From NCBI GenBank assembly GCA_031283385.1, contig JAITBW010000110.1:1-17548 (forward strand): a stretch of 17,548 nucleotides of DNA, in the 5' to 3' direction. Of the stretch, positions 1 to 7,092 are shown one piece after another. The notes under the pieces were generated by a model. The model was not told where the DNA came from, made no database searches, and saw only the letters and a list, made by a program, of their open reading frames with translations. Made by a program: the position numbers and the translations under genes. Every line of letters starts with the position of its first letter. The first letter of the stretch is position 1. Source of the DNA: Nitrososphaerota archaeon (GTDB taxonomy: Archaea; Thermoproteota; Bathyarchaeia; Bathyarchaeales; Bathycorpusculaceae).

Positions 1-1
1 C

Positions 2-769
2 CCTCAAAAGGATGTTGAAGCTTTTCGAGAAGTATTTACTAATCCCAACTTTAAACCTGATATGATAAAAATTTATCCCTGCCTAGCGATTGATGGAACT
101 AAACTTTATCAATGGTTACAAGAGGGTACTTATCAACCATATTCTACAGAACAAGCAGCTGAAGTAATTGTAGAAGTTAAAAAGTTTCTTCCAAAATGGG
201 TTAGAGTTATGCGTGTACAACGCGACATACCTGCACAATTAATTATGGATGGCGTAAAAAAGAGCAATTTGCGACAAATAGTTCATGAAAAACTCAGAGC
301 CCAAAATATTCAGTGCCAATGTATCCGTTGCCGAGAAGTTGGTCACCGTATAGAAACAGATAATGTAAAACCTGATCTTGCCAACATTCAAATTTTAACA
401 GAACAATACAACGCATCTGAGGGCAAGGAATTCTTTATCTCCGCAGAAGACCCAAAAAACAATGTACTCCTAGGCTATTTACGCCTACGTATACCATCTC
501 TTAAAGCTCATAGACAAGAAATAACAGAACAACCCTCAGCTATAGTACGAGAATTACATGTTTACGGTCCCCTTGTACCTGTTGGACGTCACATATCCGA
601 AGCTTGGCAACACAAAGGCTACGGCATACGTCTCTTAGAAGAAGCTGAAACTATTGCAAAAGAAGCTGGATTAAAAAAAATACTTATAATAAGTGCATTA
701 GGCACCAAACGCTATTACATGCGATTTGGCTACAGACATGATGGACCATACATGTCAAAACAGCTCTGA
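2..769 (+). CDS. elp3: Elp3, tRNA uridine-34 carboxymethyl/acetyl transferase, C-terminal part
   Basis: The frame is open from base 2, so the gene starts before the window; 255 residues are visible against roughly 520-550 in full archaeal Elp3. The lost part is the radical SAM domain. The visible part begins in the linker (FKPDMIKIYPCLAI, with MRVQRDIPAQLI and GVKKSNLRQIV further on), passes a conserved cysteine cluster (CQCIRCREVGHR), and ends in a GNAT acetyltransferase domain (RELHVYGPLVPVG, then the acetyl-CoA loop HKGYGIRLLEEAE, then YYMRFGYRHDGPYMSKQL). In the family this enzyme modifies wobble uridine of tRNA in the cytoplasm using acetyl-CoA and SAM. The first internal ATG (base 62) is not a real start because family homology continues upstream of it. 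It ends before the tRNA-Gly gene, with a short T run just after its stop. Confidence 0.93.
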   Translation, partial: PQKDVEAFREVFTNPNFKPDMIKIYPCLAIDGTKLYQWLQEGTYQPYSTEQAAEVIVEVKKFLPKWVRVMRVQRDIPAQLIMDGVKKSNLRQIVHEKLRAQNIQCQCIRCREVGHRIETDNVKPDLANIQILTEQYNASEGKEFFISAEDPKNNVLLGYLRLRIPSLKAHRQEITEQPSAIVRELHVYGPLVPVGRHISEAWQHKGYGIRLLEEAETIAKEAGLKKILIISALGTKRYYMRFGYRHDGPYMSKQL

Positions 770-876
770 AAAACGTTTTTGTTTACTGCATTTTAAAAAC
801 TCTCAAGTGATAAGTAATCATTTGTGCCATGTGCCTTCGTTTTTCTATTATGAATCAGTAAAACTAAAAAATATAG

Positions 877-884
877 TTTATAAG
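877..884 (+). promoter_or_regulatory. Candidate TATA box of tRNA-Gly
   Basis: TTTATAAG lies about 40-47 bases before the mature tRNA 5' end. With the usual 25-base spacing, transcription would start near 901-906, where the sequence TTGCA offers a typical start. This would leave a leader of about 20 bases for RNase P. Inferred from position and sequence only. Confidence 0.45.
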
Positions 885-923
885 GGAGTTTTTAGATTGT
901 TGCACTACGCTTGTGTTGTATTT

Positions 924-1000
924 GCGGGAATAGTACAGCTTGGTTAGTACATAGGCTTGCCAAGTCTAGGACTCGGGTTCAAATCCCGGTTCCCGCACCA
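924..1000 (+). tRNA. tRNA-Gly (anticodon GCC), CCA encoded
   Basis: A full cloverleaf can be folded by eye. The acceptor stem is GCGGGAA (924-930) with TTCCCGC (990-996). The D stem is GTAC/GTAC with a ten-base GG-containing loop. The anticodon stem TAGGC/GTCTA has one G-U pair and the loop TTGCCAA, giving anticodon GCC. The variable region has four bases, and the T stem TCGGG/CCCGG carries loop TTCAAAT. The discriminator is A at 997, followed by a genomically encoded CCA. No intron is seen. The 3' end and about 45 bases after it recur in diverged form at 3342-3405, so this tRNA looks like an integration target that has kept an intact gene. Confidence 0.95.
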
Positions 1001-1045
1001 GTTAAACGGATATGATGTTCATCCTCAAGTTTTAGGTTTAAAAAC
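981..1045 (+). repeat. Direct repeat copy 1 (tRNA 3' end plus flank), attL-like
   Basis: This stretch covers the T-loop to CCA end of tRNA-Gly and about 45 bases downstream. Aligned by eye with 3342-3405, about 57 of 65 positions match, with one single-base gap. Shared blocks include AAATCCCG, CAGTTAAACGG, TATGATGTT, ATCCTCAA and TTTAAAAACC. Direct repeats of a tRNA 3' end on both sides of a gene block are the usual trace of integration at a tRNA gene. The repeat reaches beyond the tRNA, so local duplication is an alternative. Confidence 0.75.
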
Positions 1046-1127
1046 CCCCAAAACAAAAAAACAACATGAAACCCACAACCATAGAACGAAAAAATAAACT
1101 AGCACCTCTAATTGAGCTGTTCCTTAC

Positions 1128-1919
1128 TTAGGATAACATGGTTGTTAGAGCAGTTTTAGTTTCTGTGATTATTACGTCTATAGGCGGTAAAGGTTCAGAA
1201 CTTAATCGAGTAAGACCTACTTCCAAATGTGGTTTAAAAATTTCTGCTATATCGTTAGGAAAAAGTTGGTCAACTCCAACAAACACAACACCTTTAGCTT
1301 CACATTTACGTAAAAACATTTCCTTAACCGTAACTTTATCCCATTTTTGAGTTTTTAAAAGCCTCCAAACGTCATAGTAATCCTTGATTTTACCCCTTTC
1401 AATTAATGCCCGGATTTTCTCTGCCAAAATAGTCTCAAGAGTATAGACGTTTGCCAAATAATGTGGGTAATCAAACATGTTTGGAACTATCTGCTCAGTA
1501 ACCTCGCCTAGAAATTTTTCTGTGGTAATTTCAATCTTTACCGTATTTTTACTGATTGGACCAGTATATTGAAATCTGCTCTGAAGATAAACAGGATTTA
1601 AAAAAGGAGGTTTACTAAGAACCACCGAGATGTTGCTATCTTTTGCTATAATATTTGGAACATCATTTGATAAAATTGCAGCAAAATCTTCTAGATTGTT
1701 TTCCCCAAGTAAAGTGAAATCTAGATCTTCAGAGAGCCGCCACTGTCCGGGAAAATATATTTTTGAAAGAGCCGTTCCTCCTTTGAAGGCTAAACAATTT
1801 GAAAGAGGGCTAGAACATATGCCATAAAGTATCCAGCCAAGGACGTAGTCTTTCTCAACTAAGTCAAGGGGTAACATCTTTTCTCTAGCTGTTTTTCGTA
1901 GTTCTTGGGGCGATATCAT
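1128..1919 (-). CDS. abiEii: AbiEii-family nucleotidyltransferase toxin
   Basis: A 263-residue protein of the AbiEii/AbiGii family (DNA polymerase beta-like nucleotidyltransferase, toxin of type IV toxin-antitoxin systems). The nucleotidyltransferase core is plain: FKGGTALSKIYF (about residues 45-56) carries the GG(T/S) motif, and RLSEDLDFTLL (about 61-71) the paired aspartates for metal. Further on, LAEKIRALIERGKIKDYYDV gives the family's conserved lysine/aspartate region. The start is taken as ATG at 1919, whose ATG overlaps the antitoxin stop in an ATGA junction; a GTG nine bases earlier is also open. Overlap implies translational coupling with the antitoxin. Family members transfer nucleotides to tRNA or other targets and can stop growth or abort phage infection; the target here is unknown. 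It faces the tRNA-Gly gene, with T-rich minus-strand sequence after the stop. Confidence 0.9.
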   Translation of the reverse strand: MISPQELRKTAREKMLPLDLVEKDYVLGWILYGICSSPLSNCLAFKGGTALSKIYFPGQWRLSEDLDFTLLGENNLEDFAAILSNDVPNIIAKDSNISVVLSKPPFLNPVYLQSRFQYTGPISKNTVKIEITTEKFLGEVTEQIVPNMFDYPHYLANVYTLETILAEKIRALIERGKIKDYYDVWRLLKTQKWDKVTVKEMFLRKCEAKGVVFVGVDQLFPNDIAEIFKPHLEVGLTRLSSEPLPPIDVIITETKTALTTMLS

Positions 1920-2719
1920 GTTAACCACTTTGAAGAATTAATGGACACATTTATAACTAGTTTCCATTTTTCTATTATAGATCCGTTTTTTTTCACAGAG
2001 CAATCAAGCAAGGAATAACCTGCTGAAAGAGGAAGCAACGAAAGGGCTTCAAACACTTTTTCTAGGCTTAAAATTTCTGAGAGATATCCAAGCCTTTTTA
2101 GGACTGTCTTGTTGCCAATTTTTTGGGCAAAATCTACCAGTTTGGCTTGATCAATTTCATTTTTAACAAAGTATAAGGCTTTGGCTATTTCTTCTATACC
2201 GCCACAGTGCTCAGGGTGATCTAAACAGTCGATTATAGTTTTTTCTATGGAGGTGATTTTTATTTTTCTGTTTTCAATTTCTGTTTCTTCAATTCCAAAC
2301 ATTTTATGCGGAGGGATTGTGACGAATTTAATTTTGGCATCTAGTATGGTTTTGGAGTTGCGGGGTTTAGTTGTTGCAACATATGTTGTTGATGGGGTTT
2401 GATCGGTTAAGCCGTGGTGGTTAAGTGCACTTGCGTAGGCTATGTAGTAGGGTTCAACAAGAACAGAGGCTAGGACAAAACTGTGCAAAGTATAGTTAGC
2501 TGCTCCTTTTTCTCCTGCTTCTAAGGGTGTTATTAGATATGTACCGTTTTTTATTTTTTGGATCCATTTTTTACGTACTAGCCAGTCGAGCAGGTTTTTT
2601 GGGTTGTCTGTGTATTCTTTGAGGTCGTTGGTTGTAAAGATTGTTTTGCCGGCATAGCTTAAGCTAGATAACACTTTTGCTTCTTTCGCCGATAAAGTAC
2701 GACTGTATTGTGTTATCAT
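1916..2719 (-). CDS. abiEi: AbiEi-family antitoxin and autoregulator
   Basis: A 267-residue partner of the AbiEii toxin. The N-terminal third is a winged-helix domain (about residues 5-60; LSAKEAKVLSSLSYAG, then WLVRKKWIQKIKNGTYLITP). The rest matches the AbiEi antitoxin region (YYIAYASALNHHGLTDQ, ITSIEKTIIDCLDHPEHCGG). In the family the protein binds inverted repeats in its own promoter and blocks the toxin without forming a tight complex. ATG at 2719 is chosen over ATG at 2761: the TATA-like element at 2767-2775 is only a few bases ahead of the upstream ATG, so transcription should begin about 2745, inside that longer reading. The last bases overlap the toxin start (ATGA). Two inverted repeats sit directly before the start. 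Confidence 0.88.
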   Translation of the reverse strand: MITQYSRTLSAKEAKVLSSLSYAGKTIFTTNDLKEYTDNPKNLLDWLVRKKWIQKIKNGTYLITPLEAGEKGAANYTLHSFVLASVLVEPYYIAYASALNHHGLTDQTPSTTYVATTKPRNSKTILDAKIKFVTIPPHKMFGIEETEIENRKIKITSIEKTIIDCLDHPEHCGGIEEIAKALYFVKNEIDQAKLVDFAQKIGNKTVLKRLGYLSEILSLEKVFEALSLLPLSAGYSLLDCSVKKNGSIIEKWKLVINVSINSSKWLT

Positions 2720-2724
2720 TTTTC

Positions 2725-2756
2725 GTGTACACACTCGAATATTATGAAAATAATAT
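2725..2756 (-). promoter_or_regulatory. Two inverted repeats, candidate AbiEi operator
   Basis: GTGTACAC (2725-2732) is a perfect 8-base palindrome. ATATTAT-GAAA-ATAATAT (2739-2756) is a perfect 7-base inverted repeat with a 4-base spacer. Both lie between the antitoxin ATG (2719) and the TATA-like element on the minus strand, over the expected transcription start. AbiEi proteins are known to bind inverted repeats in their promoters, so these are natural candidates for negative autoregulation. Confidence 0.5.
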
Positions 2757-2766
2757 GGCATACAAT

Positions 2767-2775
2767 CATATAAAG
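2767..2775 (-). promoter_or_regulatory. Candidate TATA box of the abiE operon
   Basis: On the minus strand this reads CTTTATATG. A start about 25 bases downstream would fall near 2745, inside the inverted repeat at 2739-2756. This would leave a leader of about 25 bases before the ATG at 2719. Confidence 0.4.
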
Positions 2776-2865
2776 ATAAACCCGAAAAAGAGCCTAAAAC
2801 AAACGGTTCTTAACAACAAGAATCTCTAATTTATAAAAAATCTAGCAGAATACCTGCCGCGTTAG

Positions 2866-3186
2866 ACTGAGTGTAAAAAAGATGGAAAATCTCAGCCTAT
2901 TTTTAGAAATATAGGTGACTTGTTTGAAGTTGAATTTGGCTATGACAAGAAGTATACTGACAATAGCGTCGGTATAAATGTCGGTATAAATGTCGGTATA
3001 AATGAAATACAAGCAAAGATAATAACGTTACTTAGGGAAAAACCGTCAGTAACTATCCCAGAGATTGCTGAAAAAATAGGTATTGTAAATCGACATGTAG
3101 AGAGAAATCTGAAATTCTTAAAAGACAACGGTTTTATTGAACGTGAGGGAGCAAAAAAGACTGGCACTTGGATTGTGAAAAAATAA
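2866..3186 (+). pseudogene. 3' fragment of an AAA_4/COG2865-type putative transcriptional regulator
   Basis: The frame opens after a stop at 2863-2865 and runs 106 codons with no ATG start near its beginning. It starts with TECKKDGKSQPIFRNIGDLF, which resembles the end of the ATPase-like domain in COG2865 proteins (pattern ECK-x-G-x-P-x-F), continues through a linker built of three VGIN units, and ends in a winged-helix domain (IPEIAEKIGIVNRHVERNLK, then FLKDNGFIEREGAKKTGTWIV). Full family members are several hundred residues long with an N-terminal AlbA_2/AAA_4 domain, which is missing here. The 88-residue reading from TTG at 2920 could be translated as a small DNA-binding protein, but a truncated remnant is more likely. 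It lies inside the repeat-flanked island next to the toxin-antitoxin pair. Confidence 0.7.
2968..3003 (+). repeat. Three tandem 12-base units coding for VGIN
   Basis: GTCGGTATAAAT occurs three times with no mismatches (2968-2979, 2980-2991, 2992-3003), giving VGINVGINVGIN in the linker of the COG2865-type remnant. Such VGIN linkers occur in this family. Identical DNA units suggest recent slippage or expansion. Confidence 0.9.
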
Positions 3187-3531
3187 GCATTCGCTGACTA
3201 TTTTCACTTTCATATTTCTATAATATGTGGCCAGTCTAATTGTGATGCCAGTGTCATCATGATTCTACCATCAGAAATTCGATCTGCGAGTAAAACTAAA
3301 TTTTTGTTCTGAACTTTTTTATGGTTCAAACACAATCAGGTAAATCCCGTTTCTCGCAACAGTTAAACGGGTATGATGTTATCCTCAAATTTTGGATTTA
3401 AAAACCTCAAGATAACTATTTGAATTGTGTGCTGTTTTGAATTAGGAAATGTTTTGCATTTAAAGTTCTGGTATATGGTAATATTCATATAACCTGCAGT
3501 GTGAGTATGTTTAACTGGAGAAGTAATTCAC
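3187..3531. other. Gene-free stretch with the second tRNA-flank repeat and promoter
   Basis: From 3187 to about 3320 nothing coding or structured stands out, apart from a weak TGATG/CATCA hairpin near 3242. GGTTCAAA at 3323-3330 echoes the T-loop of the tRNA just before the repeat at 3342. After 3411 the sequence is AT-rich, with two TATA-like motifs (GCATTTAAAG near 3457 and TTCATATAAC near 3483) that could serve the downstream gene. Confidence 0.5.
3342..3405 (+). repeat. Direct repeat copy 2 (decayed tRNA-Gly 3' end plus flank), attR-like
   Basis: This diverged copy of 981-1045 begins at the T-loop (AAATCCCG). It keeps a corrupted acceptor end (TTTCTCGCAACA in place of TTCCCGCACCA) and the downstream flank. 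There is no D arm or anticodon arm upstream, so it is only a 3' fragment and cannot make a tRNA. Together with the intact tRNA-Gly it brackets about 2.3 kb carrying the AbiE pair and a gene fragment. No integrase gene remains between the copies. Confidence 0.75.
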
Positions 3532-4575
3532 ATGCCGATGTATTCAACTATCAGAAAAATTAAAAATGATTCAGAAAGAAATCGTATTGTAGAAAAACTT
3601 TTATTGCTACGTACTCAACTCGATAATCAAATTCCCGCTAAAACCGCTACTGATACACTTCTACTTGCCACTTGGAACATCCGTGCATTTGGCGATAACC
3701 GAAGCAACGAAAGCCTCCAATACATAGCCGAAATCGTTAACCGCTTCGACTTAATCGCTGTACAAGAAGTTGCCGCCAACATGGATGGCTTACGTAAACT
3801 TGTCTCATTATTAGGTCCAAACTGGGATTATATAGTAACAGACAGCACAGAAGGCACAGCAGGCGGCGGGGAACGTATGGCGTTTATTTTCGATAGATGC
3901 AAAGTTTTCTTCCGTAAAATGGCGGGTGAAATTGTTCTGCCTGAGAGTAAGCTTATAGAAAAAAAGCTGCAATTTGCCCGAACGCCTTTCTGTGTAGCAT
4001 TTCAAGCCGGTTGGTTCCGCTTTATACTAACAACAGTGCACGTCTATTATGGGACATCTAATAAGGAAAATGAGCGTCGTGTAGAAGAAATTTCTACTAT
4101 AGCAAAATTCTTAAAAGATCGCGCTAAAAAAGAGGATGAAAACTATATTCTACTAGGCGATTTTAACATTTTTGGCACTAGCGATCTTACTATGAAAGCG
4201 TTAGAAAAGCAGGGTTTCTATATACCTGATGACATTCGAGAAAATCCATCTGATTTAGGTAAATCTAAGCATTATGATCAAATTGCCTTTAAACTTAAAA
4301 TTGACGCTAACATGACTGTTTACTCTGAAGAGCAGCAGCACGCTGGAGCATTTGACTTCACTGAAACAATTTATCAGCCACAAGATCTAAACTTGTACAT
4401 TGACCAATTCGACAAAAAATATGTAGACGAAAAAACTCAGAAACAAATTGAAAGCTATTACCTTACTAACTGGCGCACCTTCCAAATGTCCGATCACCTG
4501 CCACTTTGGATAGAACTCAAGATAGACTTCAGCAATCAATACCTCAAAAACATACCAAAAACAAGAGTAACATAA
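3532..4575 (+). CDS. Endonuclease/exonuclease/phosphatase (DNase I-like) family protein
   Basis: A 347-residue protein with one metal-dependent phosphoesterase fold from about residue 42 to the end. Expected catalytic points are visible in order: LLATWNIRAFG (metal-site Asn), LIAVQEVAAN (metal-binding Glu), TTVHVYYG (His), YILLGDFNIFG (Asp and Asn), HYDQIAF (Asp region), and MSDHLPLWIEL (the terminal SDH catalytic His). No signal peptide or membrane segment is seen, so it should act in the cytoplasm. Family members cut DNA, RNA or phosphoester small molecules; the substrate cannot be told from sequence. The start at 3532 is preceded by CTGGAGAAG, a good ribosome site; an ATG six bases later is an alternative. 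It stands alone just outside the repeat-flanked island and converges on btuD. Confidence 0.85.
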   Translation: MPMYSTIRKIKNDSERNRIVEKLLLLRTQLDNQIPAKTATDTLLLATWNIRAFGDNRSNESLQYIAEIVNRFDLIAVQEVAANMDGLRKLVSLLGPNWDYIVTDSTEGTAGGGERMAFIFDRCKVFFRKMAGEIVLPESKLIEKKLQFARTPFCVAFQAGWFRFILTTVHVYYGTSNKENERRVEEISTIAKFLKDRAKKEDENYILLGDFNIFGTSDLTMKALEKQGFYIPDDIRENPSDLGKSKHYDQIAFKLKIDANMTVYSEEQQHAGAFDFTETIYQPQDLNLYIDQFDKKYVDEKTQKQIESYYLTNWRTFQMSDHLPLWIELKIDFSNQYLKNIPKTRVT

Positions 4576-4644
4576 CAACATAGCAAAATATACTTAGAAA
4601 TAGCGTGACGCAGAGTCGTCCGCATCTACTTTTTTCTTATCCAC

Positions 4645-4660
4645 AAAAAACATGCATGCA
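4645..4660 (-). terminator. Candidate terminator of btuFCD
   Basis: About 30 bases after the btuD stop, the minus strand has a small palindrome (TGCATGCA, 4653-4660) followed by six T (4650-4645). T runs are the usual archaeal termination signal. A plus-strand T6 at 4630-4635 may end the convergent nuclease gene. Confidence 0.35.
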
Positions 4661-4687
4661 GGTTTCAATGTGGGTAAGTGTCTTGTA

Positions 4688-5959
4688 CTAGTTTTTTAGC
4701 GTTTGGTTTTTGAGGTTTGAGAGGAGTTCTGTTTGGTTTTTGACGGGTATGGCTCCGTGTTTTTTGAGTTGTTGTATTAGTTTGGTTGCTATTTTTTCGT
4801 TTGTGAAGTCGCGTGTTTCTACGGGTGTTTCTTCTATTATGTATGTGGGGGTGCCGTTTTTGGCTGCTTCTATGGCTGTTTCTATGTTTTTGATGTTGCC
4901 TATTCCGAAGGGGACGGCTGTTAGTATTACTGTGTTTGTGTTTTTTATTATGGTTAGGTTGGCTTTGTGTGCTTTGTCTGTTATAGCTGAGAATGGGGGG
5001 TCGGATATGGAGAGTATTTTTAGTATTTCGCAGGTTTCGAAGTCTGTGTCTGCGTTGTTTAGGACGCCGGCGGATATGTTGTAGCCTTCGTCGTGGAGTG
5101 TTTTAAGTAGTGGTGTTCCTGTTCCTGCTCCGCAGATTATGTGTATTGAGTGGTTTTTTTCTTTTTCTTTGGAGGTTTTTTTTGGTGATAGGGGTATGAT
5201 GTATGGGGAGTTTGTTAGGGGGTTTTTGCGGACGATGGAGTTTATGCCGAAGACGTTTTGTATGTTATCTGTTGTTATGACTTGTTCTACGGTGCCTATG
5301 GCGGATACTATGCCGGCTTTGAGTAGTAATAGTTTGTCGCAGTATCTGCTAGCCATGTTTAGGTCATGTATGACGGCTATTACTGATAGGCTGTTTTCTT
5401 GGCATAGTTTTTTGATTAGGTCTAAGAGTTCTATTTGATTAATTATGTCAAGGTGGCTCATGGGTTCATCTAGTAGGAGGATTTTTGGTTCTTGTGCTAG
5501 GGCGCGTGCTATGATTACTCTTTGTGCTTCGCCGCCGCTTAGCTCGTTTATGGGTCTGTCAGCGAATTTCCATGTGTTAGTTAATTTCATGGCGTTTTTT
5601 GCTATTTCTATGTCTTTTGTGTTTTCCATCTGAAAATTGCCTAAATGTGGGTTACGTCCCATTAGAACGACGTCCATGGCTGAAAAGTTGAATCCTACAT
5701 CGTTATGTTGAGATACTACAGCCATTGTTTTGGCTACGTATTTAGGTTTTAATTTGTAAATGTCCTCTTTGTCAATTAAAATAGATCCGCCATGTGGCTT
5801 TAGTACTCTGCTTATGCTCTTTAAGAGTGTAGTTTTTCCTGAGCCGTTAGGGCCTAAAATGCCTAGAAAACATCCCGGCGTAACCTCTAGGCTGACGTTG
5901 GCTAGAATTTTAACAGAGCCATAGCGACAGTCTATACCATTTACGTTTAAAGTAACCAT
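4688..5959 (-). CDS. btuD: Corrinoid ABC transporter ATPase with extra C-terminal domain
   Basis: A 423-residue ATPase. Residues 1-255 are a standard FecE/BtuD ATP-binding domain: Walker A GPNGSGKT (36-43), Q-loop near Gln84, signature LSGGEAQR (140-147), Walker B ILLLDE (160-165) with the D-loop SHLD, and switch His198. It would drive uptake by BtuC from the cytoplasmic face. After a lysine-rich linker (about 258-270) comes a second domain of about 150 residues, opening with a glycine-rich loop ([16 protein letters not shown]). It includes [13 protein letters not shown] and [14 protein letters not shown]. Ordinary BtuD/FecE proteins end near 250-270, so this is a fusion; similar long ATPases occur in archaea, but the function of the second domain is unknown to me. 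The gene starts 5 bases after btuC ends. The plus strand of its 3' two-thirds is very G+T-rich. Confidence 0.9.
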   Translation of the reverse strand: MVTLNVNGIDCRYGSVKILANVSLEVTPGCFLGILGPNGSGKTTLLKSISRVLKPHGGSILIDKEDIYKLKPKYVAKTMAVVSQHNDVGFNFSAMDVVLMGRNPHLGNFQMENTKDIEIAKNAMKLTNTWKFADRPINELSGGEAQRVIIARALAQEPKILLLDEPMSHLDIINQIELLDLIKKLCQENSLSVIAVIHDLNMASRYCDKLLLLKAGIVSAIGTVEQVITTDNIQNVFGINSIVRKNPLTNSPYIIPLSPKKTSKEKEKNHSIHIICGAGTGTPLLKTLHDEGYNISAGVLNNADTDFETCEILKILSISDPPFSAITDKAHKANLTIIKNTNTVILTAVPFGIGNIKNIETAIEAAKNGTPTYIIEETPVETRDFTNEKIATKLIQQLKKHGAIPVKNQTELLSNLKNQTLKN

Positions 5960-5964
5960 TCTGT

Positions 5965-7071
5965 TTACATCCTATATTTTTGTCTGCTTCTGCGGAGAAG
6001 GAAAATTAGAAAGGGTCCGCCTGCAAGAGCTGTTATTATGCCTACAGGTATTTCCATTGAACCGCCAATTACTCTGGCAAAATTGTCACATACAATAAGA
6101 TAAATGGCTCCTAAAAGAACTGACGCCGGTATAAGTAAACGATGGTCAGGGCCTACAAGAAGACGTGTTATATGTGGAATCATTAAACCTACAAAGCCAA
6201 TTAAGCCACTTATAGATACCGCCGCTGCTGTCATAAGCGAGCCGATGACTAGGAGAACTTTTTTTGTTCGCTCAGAATTCACGCCCAAATGCTTCGCAGT
6301 TTCCTCCCCAAGCGAGAGCATGTTTAAATCGCGAGCGTAAAAATATGATAAAACAATGCCTACAGCAATAAAGGGCAAAACGGACCACCAATTAACCCAG
6401 CCGACGTTAGTTATGCTGCCAATTTGCCAATTAACCAGCAAGTTTAGTCTATGATCTGTTGTCATAAATTGCATAGTCTGAAAAATTGCTGCTAAAAAAA
6501 TACTTATTGCAATGCCTGTAAGCAATAAGGACATTTCCGGAACTCTGGTGCCTACTTTTGAGATGCTATATACAAAAAAGATTGTAGCTAAAGCTGATAA
6601 AAACGCTGCAAAGGGTACAATAGGAAAACCAAAAAAAGTTAAACCTGCACCCCAAAGTATCGCAACGCCTGCGCCTACTGAAGCTCCGGCTGATACACCT
6701 AAAACGTACGGGTCAGCCATAGGATTCTTAAAAACACCTTGAAAAATGGTGCCTGACGCTGCAAGAGCTGCGCCAATAATTAGGGCAGAAAGAATACGCG
6801 GCAGACGGACATCAAGAATTATTGCCTGATTAGCTATTTGCTCACGCGAAAAAGACGTTACATCAATAAAACTATTCACGCCAGGTATTCGAGTACCCAG
6901 ATACGTTAACACGTCCGAATATGATATGAACGTGTAGCCAATGTTTAACGATATAATTACAGTGATAATAAGCGATGCTATAAGTCCAACTATAACTAGT
7001 TTCCAGCGTTTTGCACGCTTACTATACGAGTTCTCTACACTGCTGCTACTATTTGACGTTGTGTCGTTCAA
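5965..7071 (-). CDS. btuC: Corrinoid ABC transporter permease (FecCD/BtuC family)
   Basis: A 368-residue membrane permease, close to the usual family length plus a short Ser/Asn-rich N-terminal tail (about 1-22). Family hallmarks are RLPRILSALIIGAALAASG (after the first membrane segment), FKNPMADPYVLGVSAGASVG, and GLIGFVGLMIPHITRLLVG, the last containing the loop that contacts the ATPase. About ten hydrophobic segments can be counted, as in BtuC. It should form a dimer in the membrane with two BtuD subunits and receive substrate from BtuF. The start is TTG at 7071, with GAGTGA a few bases upstream; btuF ends 21 bases before it. Assignment to corrinoid rather than iron-siderophore comes from the adjacent cbiZ. 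Confidence 0.88.
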   Translation of the reverse strand: MNDTTSNSSSSVENSYSKRAKRWKLVIVGLIASLIITVIISLNIGYTFISYSDVLTYLGTRIPGVNSFIDVTSFSREQIANQAIILDVRLPRILSALIIGAALAASGTIFQGVFKNPMADPYVLGVSAGASVGAGVAILWGAGLTFFGFPIVPFAAFLSALATIFFVYSISKVGTRVPEMSLLLTGIAISIFLAAIFQTMQFMTTDHRLNLLVNWQIGSITNVGWVNWWSVLPFIAVGIVLSYFYARDLNMLSLGEETAKHLGVNSERTKKVLLVIGSLMTAAAVSISGLIGFVGLMIPHITRLLVGPDHRLLIPASVLLGAIYLIVCDNFARVIGGSMEIPVGIITALAGGPFLIFLLRRSRQKYRM

Positions 7072-7092
7072 TACTTGTCACTCAATAAACAG

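Noticed and set aside
726..947. 73-residue open frame after elp3
   Set aside because: It overlaps the elp3 end and runs into the tRNA-Gly gene; the protein has no recognisable features.
2968..3003. Short tandem repeats considered as a CRISPR or iteron array
   Set aside because: Only three 12-base units with no spacers, in frame in a known VGIN linker, and no cas or replication genes nearby.
3341..3361. Second functional tRNA-Gly gene
   Set aside because: Only the T-loop and acceptor 3' strand are present, with mutations in the acceptor and no 5' half upstream.
4710..5633. Several plus-strand open frames opposite btuD
   Set aside because: They are shadows of btuD, whose motifs are unmistakable; they exist because this block is G+T-rich and lacks stops on the plus strand.
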